Origin: Stappia sp.
Lineage (GTDB): Bacteria > Pseudomonadota > Alphaproteobacteria > Rhizobiales > Stappiaceae
Direction: 5' to 3'
NCBI GenBank assembly: GCA_002722295.1
Contig: PBLF01000030.1
Location: 1 to 64,000, forward strand
Length of the DNA stretch: 64,000 nucleotides
Made by a program: the position numbers and the translations under genes. Of this stretch, positions 58,510 to 64,000 are shown one piece after another. A model generated the notes under the pieces. The model was not told the origin of the DNA. It saw only the letters and a list, made by a program, of their open reading frames with translations, and did not search any database. Position 1 is the stretch's first letter; every line of letters begins with the position of its first letter.

Positions 58510-59151
58510 TCAGTACCGCCCGTACCAGGAGCCGCCGGTGCGGGCGCCGGTCAGCGGGGCGGCGGCGGCAAGGGGATGCCCGATCGGGGCGCCGGCCCTG
58601 TTCTGCGCCATCAGCCGGCCGAACAGGCCGCCGGTGCCCTCCTTCGAGGGTGTTCCGAACGCCTCCCGATGGTACAGGTCGCGCATGTCGGTGTCGTGCG
58701 CGACGGGCACCGCGAGATAGGCGGCAAGCGCGGTGGTGAAGGCGGCGCGAAACGCCGGGTCCCAGTATTCCGGATCGCGGTAGACCTTGAAGGTTCCGCG
58801 CACGGCTGCCTCATCCGCATAAAGGTGGTCGCCCTCGATGTCGTAGCAGCGCAAGGGCTGCCGTCCGGTGCCGGCCATGATCTTGAGCGGATCGCCGATC
58901 CGGCCGCCGGGCAGCGCGAACTCGTAAGCCCACCCGTTGATGGGCGCCTCGGCTGTGCGATCGAGCGAAAACGTCCGCTTGAGAAACGACCAGTCCGCCA
59001 GTCCGAAGCACTGGTCGACACAGCGTTGCCAGGTCAGGTTGACCTGGGAGGAAAGATCGTCGTCGCCGTCGATCGAGAACGTCGCGAAGGAGCCGATCTT
59101 GGCAAGTGCCCAGTTCACGATGACGGCCTGGTCGATCACGGTAGCGGTCAT
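58510..59151 (-). CDS. Tail adaptor (tail tubular protein A-like)
   Basis: A 213-aa protein starting with IVNWALAKIGSFATFSIDGD and CFGLADWSFLKRTFSLDRTA, the pattern of T7 gp11-like adaptors that join portal and tail nozzle. GAGGTGAGAC precedes the ATG. The C-terminal 40 residues are Gly/Ala-rich. Confidence 0.85.
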   Translation of the reverse strand: MTATVIDQAVIVNWALAKIGSFATFSIDGDDDLSSQVNLTWQRCVDQCFGLADWSFLKRTFSLDRTAEAPINGWAYEFALPGGRIGDPLKIMAGTGRQPLRCYDIEGDHLYADEAAVRGTFKVYRDPEYWDPAFRAAFTTALAAYLAVPVAHDTDMRDLYHREAFGTPSKEGTGGLFGRLMAQNRAGAPIGHPLAAAAPLTGARTGGSWYGRY

Positions 59152-59175
59152 GTCTCACCTCGCGCGGGAAGGGAC

Positions 59176-59197
59176 GGGGCGCGGCGAACCGCGCCCC
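59176..59197 (-). other. Strong hairpin between decoration and adaptor genes
   Basis: Nine-base perfect stem GGGGCGCGG / CCGCGCCCC around a TTCG loop (minus strand). There is no T-run, so it is not a standard terminator. It may tune the expression ratio between capsid-type and tail genes or protect mRNA. Confidence 0.65.
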
Positions 59198-59208
59198 GCG
59201 TCGTCGGG

Positions 59209-59649
59209 TCAGGCGCTGGCGTTGACGCCGGCGGCCTCCAGGTTGGCAAGGATCGCGTTGATGGCGGTCTGGACGGTGGCAAACCGCGCATCGACATCCG
59301 CCTTCGAGGCGGCGTTGCTGCCGGAGCCGTCGACACCGGTCACCGCTGCCAGGGCGATATCCGCGATCGTGTCCTGGCCGAGCACGGCCCCCTGCGCCGA
59401 CACGGTGACGTTGCCGGTGGCGGGCGAGGCGGTGACGAGCAGCACGACGTGGGACGCGGTGCCGTCCTTGTCGGCCACCGCCATGATCACGTCGCCCGCT
59501 TTCAGGGTCTTGCGCGAGTCGTTGAAATAGCCGGCGGCCACGAGCTCCGCGAGCGTATCGTTGGTCGAATAGACATAGGTGTCGGTCTGGTTCGTGCGCC
59601 CCATATCCGACGTTGCGAAGCGCGAAAGCGCCTTGACTGAATGGGCCAT
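59209..59649 (-). CDS. Probable capsid decoration / head protein
   Basis: A 146-aa protein: YVYSTNDTLAELVAAGYFND and TLKAGDVIMAVADKDGTASH, then a beta-rich middle and a helical end (VQTAINAILANLEAAG). It lies between the major capsid and tail adaptor genes with hairpins on both sides, which is the usual place of decoration or head-fibre proteins. I recognise the pattern from phage head modules but cannot name the family. GGAGTGATCC precedes the ATG. Confidence 0.65.
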   Translation of the reverse strand: MAHSVKALSRFATSDMGRTNQTDTYVYSTNDTLAELVAAGYFNDSRKTLKAGDVIMAVADKDGTASHVVLLVTASPATGNVTVSAQGAVLGQDTIADIALAAVTGVDGSGSNAASKADVDARFATVQTAINAILANLEAAGVNASA

Positions 59650-59677
59650 GGATCACTCCGTTTCTGGCGTTGGAGAC

Positions 59678-59695
59678 GGCGGCCCGCAGGCCGCC
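59678..59695 (-). other. Strong hairpin between capsid and decoration genes
   Basis: Seven-base perfect stem GGCGGCC / GGCCGCC with a 4-nt loop, 20 bp after the capsid stop codon, without a T-run. Together with the hairpin at 59176-59197 it brackets the decoration gene. Confidence 0.6.
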
Positions 59696-59714
59696 GCGCT
59701 GGTCGTGTCCCGTG

Positions 59715-60665
59715 TCAGGCCGGACGGGTGGCGGAATTGATCGCCTTGTAGCGCAGGCGCACCACGCCCTCGGGAAGGATGCCGATGGAGGCGCCCGAAA
59801 GGCCGACCTTGCCGAGCATCGGCGTGCCCTCGTAGTCGGCGTGCGAGGTGAGCGACATGTTTTCCTTGTTCCACTCGGTCTCGGCACCGACCGCGTCCTT
59901 CACCCAGAGGAAGGTGTCGATGTAGCCCGTGTCATCGAAGGCACGGCCATTCGAGCCGGTGCCGAAGGCCCCGGTGCCGACAGTGAAGTGCTCGTTGGGC
60001 AGCGCCAGGATGTGGCAGCCGCGAACCGTGCGCGCCTTTACCTTGCTGGACTTGGCGAACGGGAGATCGGTGGGGCCGGCATAGTCGGCATTCTTGATCT
60101 CCTCGTACATTTCGAGCTGGCTCATCCAGGCGTGCGGAATCGCCCAGAAGATGCCGTTGTCGTCGTCGTCATTGCCGGCGCCGGAAACGTGATCGATGGC
60201 GTCCATGGCGTTGACGATATCGATCCGCGCGGAGCCGTCGCCGAGCTTCAGGCACTCCTTCGGATCGTCATCCAGTGTCGACACACCGTTGACGAAGATG
60301 TTCAGCGCTTCGAGCTTCAGATTGTCGCGCTTGCGACGGATGGCGGCACTCATCATGCGACCGACGGCGGCCTGTTCGTTCGGCCCCTGACGGCGGGCGT
60401 CCTGCACACGCATCCAGGCCGAAGCCTCGAAGTCGCGCATCGACACCTTGATCATGTTGAGCGAAGGATTGGTGTTGGTGATCTTCTGGATCGAGCCGCC
60501 GAGCTCGTAAGCCTCGACGCGTCCGACGACGGGGAACTTCACCTCGCCGGCGCCGCCGTCCCCCTGCACCATCGTGCCGTCGAGATAGCCGCCGCGAGAC
60601 TGGTAACGGGCGCGAACCATGTCGCGGATCTTCTCGCGATACCAGTTGGGAGCCTGAGTGGTCAT
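59715..60665 (-). CDS. Major capsid protein
   Basis: A 316-aa protein starting MTTQAPNWYREKIRDMVRAR, with YLDGTMVQGDGGAGEVKFPV, DNLKLEALNIFVNGVSTLDD and FDDTGYIDTFLWVKDAVGAE. This is a capsid family found in short-tailed prophages, expected to have an HK97-type fold. GAGG lies 7 nt before ATG 60665, which is preferred to TTG 60671. It follows the scaffold gene after a 155-bp spacer that holds a shared phage element. Confidence 0.87.
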   Translation of the reverse strand: MTTQAPNWYREKIRDMVRARYQSRGGYLDGTMVQGDGGAGEVKFPVVGRVEAYELGGSIQKITNTNPSLNMIKVSMRDFEASAWMRVQDARRQGPNEQAAVGRMMSAAIRRKRDNLKLEALNIFVNGVSTLDDDPKECLKLGDGSARIDIVNAMDAIDHVSGAGNDDDDNGIFWAIPHAWMSQLEMYEEIKNADYAGPTDLPFAKSSKVKARTVRGCHILALPNEHFTVGTGAFGTGSNGRAFDDTGYIDTFLWVKDAVGAETEWNKENMSLTSHADYEGTPMLGKVGLSGASIGILPEGVVRLRYKAINSATRPA

Positions 60666-60793
60666 TTGCAAACCTCATGGATGATCGTGGATCGCCCTGG
60701 AGGTCCGATTAGCCAGCCGGTATTGCGGGTCCCTTCGGGATAGCCGCGCCGGCCGGGTCGCTTCCGTGCCAGATGCAGGCACGATTTTGCGGC

Positions 60794-60813
60794 CCGGCCG
60801 GAAGGCTTAAGTG
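60794..60813 (-). promoter_or_regulatory. Phage intergenic element, copy 2 (before the capsid gene)
   Basis: Minus-strand CACTTAAGCCTTCCGGCCGG, matching the copy before the tail spike (47718-47738) except for one extra T. It lies just after the scaffold stop (60821) and about 130 bp before the capsid start. A further CCGGCCGG occurs in the same spacer. Confidence 0.5.
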
Positions 60814-60820
60814 CGCCCGC

Positions 60821-61768
60821 TCAGTCGCCGACGATCTTGCGATAGTCTTCCTGCAGCTTTTCGTAGCTGGCCCGGTCGAACTTCGTATTGCCCGGCGTGT
60901 TCTCGGGCAGGGCTGCACGTTTCGCCAGCGCCTCGCGCCGATCCTCGCCGCTGGCACTCGTTCCGCCGGCGGTCGGCTCGTTGGACGCATCGCCTCCGAG
61001 CTGCGAGCGCACCCACTCCATGAAGCGGTGCCCCTTGGCGCTATCGCCAAGTTCCGTCTTCACGTAGTCGAAGACATCCTTGCCCGGCCCGTTCTCGCCC
61101 GCACGCTGCGCAAGCAGGTCCATGAACGCGAAATTGCTTTCCATCCGCTGGTTTCGCGCGGTCGCCTGCTCCTTCGGAGTGAGGTGCTTGGCGTTTTCCG
61201 GGGTCAGGGCGGCACGTTCCGCATCGGCATCCAGCGGCGGCTCCAGCACGCCCATGTCCTGGGCAACGCTGTAGAGCGACATGGTCATCGCCTGAAAGTC
61301 CTTGACCGGGATACCGCGCTCCAGCGCCTGTTCCGAGATCTTCTGGAAGGCGGTGTCCTGCGACAACGCGGAAATGTGCCCCTGCAACTCTTCCGGCACG
61401 TCCTCGCCGAATGCCGCATACTGGGCAGCGGACTCGGGCACGCCGCGTTCGCCGTCGCGCTTGCGATAGCCGGCGAGCGCGGAGGCCATCTTGTCGATCG
61501 TCTCGCGATCGTTGGCCCCAAGCAGGTGCTCGGCAAGCCCGTCCGGGCGGTAGGCTTCGCCCGTGCCGCCCGTGTCCTCTCCCGGAGGCGGGGTATCGGA
61601 TGCGCCGGCGTCGGCGCCGGTCGACTCGCCCCCGTCCTGGGCGGCAGCACCGCCGTCCGGATCGCCGCCATCGTCGGCTCCGCCGGCGCCGGTGTCCGGC
61701 GCGCCGCCACCCGCTCCGCCATCCTCGGGGGAACGCAGGATCATTTCGTGAAGCCACCACACAAACAT
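60821..61768 (-). CDS. Capsid scaffolding protein
   Basis: A 315-aa protein with a Gly/Asp/Ala-rich disordered N-terminus (about residues 14-70), a helical charged centre (TIDKMASALAGYRKRDGERG) and a basic C-terminus (YEKLQEDYRKIVGD) of the kind that contacts capsid subunits. Position directly before the capsid gene supports scaffolding. Its ATG overlaps the preceding stop (TGATG). Confidence 0.75.
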   Translation of the reverse strand: MFVWWLHEMILRSPEDGGAGGGAPDTGAGGADDGGDPDGGAAAQDGGESTGADAGASDTPPPGEDTGGTGEAYRPDGLAEHLLGANDRETIDKMASALAGYRKRDGERGVPESAAQYAAFGEDVPEELQGHISALSQDTAFQKISEQALERGIPVKDFQAMTMSLYSVAQDMGVLEPPLDADAERAALTPENAKHLTPKEQATARNQRMESNFAFMDLLAQRAGENGPGKDVFDYVKTELGDSAKGHRFMEWVRSQLGGDASNEPTAGGTSASGEDRREALAKRAALPENTPGNTKFDRASYEKLQEDYRKIVGD

Positions 61769-62124
61769 CAGCTTTTCTCCGACAGTTTCTGGCCATGCGC
61801 GATGGCGGCCAGGACCGCCTCGCCAACGCCGTTGATTCCCTGCCGACTGGCTGTCAGCAGGGCGGTTTCCTCAAAGGTCTTGCCGGTCGCGCGCAAGGGA
61901 GCGCGCAACGTGATGTCCATAAGCCACTCGATGACCTCGCGGCCGCGCGGATCCCGGCACAAGGTGGCCAGGGTCTTTGCGACATGGTCGCTCGGTTGCA
62001 GCGGCTGATTGGCGATTTGGGGCTTGAGCAGCTCTTCCAGGCCGTCCCAACCTTCGCCGCCCGCGCGCGCCACCATTGAATCGAGCGATTGCGCCTGGCG
62101 GCCGCCGAACAGGGGTTCGCTCAT
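61768..62124 (-). CDS. Small phage protein, Bbp19-like
   Basis: A 118-aa protein with VAKTLATLCRDPRGREVIEW followed by LMDITLRAPL, which resembles the short Bbp19-type domain found between portal and scaffold genes in Bordetella-phage-like genomes. Its role is unknown. It overlaps the portal gene by ATGA and the scaffold gene by one base. Confidence 0.6.
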   Translation of the reverse strand: MSEPLFGGRQAQSLDSMVARAGGEGWDGLEELLKPQIANQPLQPSDHVAKTLATLCRDPRGREVIEWLMDITLRAPLRATGKTFEETALLTASRQGINGVGEAVLAAIAHGQKLSEKS

Positions 62125-63716
62125 GCCGCCGCCCTCATTTCCTCGGCCATGAGGCCCGGCGCCTGTTTCGCGGCCTCCTGGGCGAACATCGCGGCGATCT
62201 GCTGTTGCTGGGCCGCCTGCATGTCACTTTCGACCTTGGCTCGTTCGGTCTCGGTCGGGATCAGCTCCTTGTCGATCTGCAACCCGTTGCCGACCTGTTC
62301 CAGCACCTTGTCGATGTTGGCATAGAGGCTCACCTTTTCCGGCCCTGCCACGGCGCCAACGAACTCCAGGTAGTTCGCGATCGCCGCCAGACGGTCGGCA
62401 TTGAGAGCCGCCGCCATCGGCGAGCGGACCTTGCAGGTCACAAGCAGCTCATCGATCGTCATGGGCATTTGCAGATAGGCGAACTCGTAGAGGATTTCGG
62501 CGACACGGGGCACGATGACGGGCATGATCTCGCGCACCAGGCGGCCGAATGCGCCGATGTGCACATCCGCGCGCTGGCGCAGGCGCGCCGCGATCTCGGA
62601 GGCCGCGCGCGGGGTGCCCTGGTACTCGGGCAAGCGGGTGTCCAGCAGGGCTTCGCGGATCTGGTCTTGCAGGTTTCCGATGAGCATCCGGGCCACGTCC
62701 ATTCGCCCGGTGGCCGGGTCGATGCGCTGCACATCCGGCCCAAGAACGCCGCCCGTCGCCTGCATTGGCCAGAACTCGCCCGGCCCCACGCGCACGGTGT
62801 CGGGGTTGAACGTCCCGCCGGCGCGATAACCCCAGATGCCGAGCATCTGGATCGCGGCCGCCTTCAAGGCGATCTCCTGCGCCTTGTTGACGGTCTTGAT
62901 CGAGGGCAGGGCGGTCAGCACCACGCCCCGGCCGTACGCCTCGCCTGGCACGCGGTAATAGCGCGGCACGGCGATCGGTTGCGTGCGGTAGAGTTTCCCC
63001 ACCACGGGTTCCGTGGACTTGTCGAGATAGGCGACAAATTGCCAGCCCTCCCGCTTGGTGTTCCCCTTTTGCCAGAAACACTGGGTGAAGGTGGCGGTGT
63101 CCTTGCCCTTGCTGCCCATCGTCTCGTCACGCCAGCCCTCGGGCCACGTCCCGTCCGGATACGCTGCAAGGATCTGGTCGCGGGTGAAGACCTGACGCCA
63201 ACTGATGAACACGACGCGTCCGTAGGCATCGCACTCCAGCGCGATCTGGTCGATCGAGATCGAGCCGAACCGCACCGGCTCGTTGTGGTCGCCCTTGATC
63301 GGGATGATCGCGGCCGTTCCCACGGCAAGCTCGATACACGCCTCGTGAAGCGTGGTGTCCCAGTCGCCTTGCAGGAAGAAGGGGTTGATCCTGTTCGCCT
63401 GCCTCTCAAGCATCCGGTTGTAGGTGGTGACCTCGCGACTGGAGAGCGCCATTGCCGTGACCGGGCCGGCCTCCAGGATCGCCGGAGGCTGACCGCTGGG
63501 GAAGAGATCCCGCTGAAGATTTCCGGCGAAATGCATGGTTGAGGTGGGGGCGGTCATGTCGAAGAGGAAGTCGCCCGACCTGACCGAATTGCCGTCACCG
63601 CCAGGACGGCGCTGGGGAATCGCGTAGTCGAACGCCTCGCGATAGAGCGCGTCGAACCCGCTGCGATTGCTCCAGGCATCGTCCGAGCGCTTCTTGACCT
63701 TCTCGAGATCCGCCAT
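62121..63716 (-). CDS. Portal protein (head-tail connector)
   Basis: A 531-aa protein that forms the dodecameric DNA gate of the capsid. It starts MADLEKVKKRSDDAWSNRSG and has the T7-type connector pattern: FDYAIPQRRPGG, STMHFAGNLQRDLFPSGQPP, RGVVLTALPSIKTVNKAQEI, PEYQGTPRAASEIAARLRQR. The C-terminal ~60 residues are Gln/Ala/Glu-rich helix. ATG 63716 was chosen by the family N-terminus; the longer frame overlaps the upstream small gene. Confidence 0.88.
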   Translation of the reverse strand: MADLEKVKKRSDDAWSNRSGFDALYREAFDYAIPQRRPGGDGNSVRSGDFLFDMTAPTSTMHFAGNLQRDLFPSGQPPAILEAGPVTAMALSSREVTTYNRMLERQANRINPFFLQGDWDTTLHEACIELAVGTAAIIPIKGDHNEPVRFGSISIDQIALECDAYGRVVFISWRQVFTRDQILAAYPDGTWPEGWRDETMGSKGKDTATFTQCFWQKGNTKREGWQFVAYLDKSTEPVVGKLYRTQPIAVPRYYRVPGEAYGRGVVLTALPSIKTVNKAQEIALKAAAIQMLGIWGYRAGGTFNPDTVRVGPGEFWPMQATGGVLGPDVQRIDPATGRMDVARMLIGNLQDQIREALLDTRLPEYQGTPRAASEIAARLRQRADVHIGAFGRLVREIMPVIVPRVAEILYEFAYLQMPMTIDELLVTCKVRSPMAAALNADRLAAIANYLEFVGAVAGPEKVSLYANIDKVLEQVGNGLQIDKELIPTETERAKVESDMQAAQQQQIAAMFAQEAAKQAPGLMAEEMRAAA

Positions 63717-63717
63717 G

Positions 63718-63939
63718 TCAGGCGTCTCCGAGGGACTTGGGCAGCTCGCCGAGCGCCTCGTCTTCGAACAGCCGGCGCCCCCGAGGCGCCCGGGCCGAAC
63801 CGCCGCCGCCCTTGTCAGCGCGATTGGAGGCCGCCAGCTGCCGGTCATTCGCGATCTGGCGTTCCTGGCGTGCGCGCTCGGCCGCCTCCGCGGCCCCGTT
63901 GTCACCGCCGCCGAAGATCGCTTTCACTACACCACCCAT
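63718..63939 (-). CDS. Small phage protein upstream of portal
   Basis: A 73-aa protein starting MGGVVKAIFGGGDNGAAEAA, then a polar helix rich in Arg, Gln, Glu and Ala and a basic Gly-rich end. ATG 63939 has GGAGG 6 nt upstream and overlaps the preceding stop (TGATG), so it is preferred to ATG 63966. Similar short proteins sit between terminase and portal in related phages; the function is unknown. Confidence 0.6.
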   Translation of the reverse strand: MGGVVKAIFGGGDNGAAEAAERARQERQIANDRQLAASNRADKGGGGSARAPRGRRLFEDEALGELPKSLGDA

Positions 63940-64000
63940 CACAGCCTCCAGACGTGGATCCACCATCCCGGCGCACTGCGATCGGGCACGAAGCCGACCA
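63939..64000 (-). CDS. C-terminal end of an upstream phage gene, possibly the large terminase
   Basis: Only the last 20 codons are in view, ending in RSAPGWWIHVWRL. The stop TGA overlaps the next start. By gene order the large terminase subunit is the likely identity, but the visible part is too short to confirm it. Confidence 0.4.
   Translation of the reverse strand, partial: VGFVPDRSAPGWWIHVWRL

Noticed and set aside
48900..63542. Long plus-strand reading frames inside the prophage (for example 52919-55717, 56613-58739, 62076-63542)
   Set aside because: They mirror the third-position GC bias of the minus-strand phage genes; the products are low-complexity and the opposite strand carries recognisable proteins with coupled starts.
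43044..64000. A diversity-generating retroelement, suggested by the Bordetella-phage-like head gene order
   Set aside because: No reverse transcriptase, template repeat or variable repeat is visible in this window, and the receptor protein is a beta-helix spike.

Overview
The window comes from a GC-rich alphaproteobacterium, most likely of the order Hyphomicrobiales (a Stappiaceae-like genus would fit, but that is a guess). The evidence is a division and cell-wall (dcw) cluster in alphaproteobacterial order, an FtsZ with a very long linker, an SspB of the alpha type, a permuted two-piece tmRNA, and the small families DUF1127 and DUF4169.

Region 1 (1-20.5 kb, all + strand) is the dcw cluster: murF-mraY-murD-ftsW-murG-murC-murB-ddl-ftsQ-ftsA-ftsZ. 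Most junctions overlap (ATGA or TGATG), so translation is probably coupled. A strong terminator follows ftsZ; then come lpxC, bamD, recN and ligA. These genes make lipid II, set up the Z-ring, make lipid A and assemble outer-membrane proteins. murF is open at the left window edge and carries Ala-Glu and Glu-Pro hexanucleotide repeats.

Region 2 (20.5-43 kb) is ordinary chromosome: a nitrate-sensor-type chemoreceptor, the UvrD helicase, prmA, a DUF1127 gene, a prolyl aminopeptidase, a CLC chloride channel, a FAD-linked oxidase, a large AsmA protein that appears to start at CTG, a minus-strand group ssrA (tmRNA)-sspB-DUF4169-RHH, a YHS protein, thyA, an ABC-2 exporter pair, and a divergent AraC regulator / LysE exporter pair. 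The tmRNA is not an open reading frame and is easily missed: its tag reads ANDNYAMDNAVAA, and the gene for the SspB adaptor that should recognise this tag lies immediately downstream.

Region 3 (43.04-64 kb, minus strand) is a prophage inserted in a tRNA-Lys(CTT) gene; the duplicated 3' half of the tRNA is at 43044-43090. The visible part is the late module of a short-tailed (podovirus) phage. In transcription order it holds the end of an upstream gene, a small protein, portal, Bbp19-like protein, scaffold, capsid, probable decoration protein, tail adaptor, tail nozzle, three internal virion proteins (one with a lytic transglycosylase domain, one with a ParB-like domain), a further large virion protein, a lipoprotein, a beta-helix tail spike, an amidase endolysin, overlapping spanins, a holin, and a 31-residue membrane peptide. 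Integrase, repressor, replication genes and the restored tRNA must lie beyond the right edge. A shared CTTAAG...CCGGCCGG element sits ahead of the capsid and tail-spike genes, and strong hairpins flank the decoration gene. These are the least explained signals in the window.
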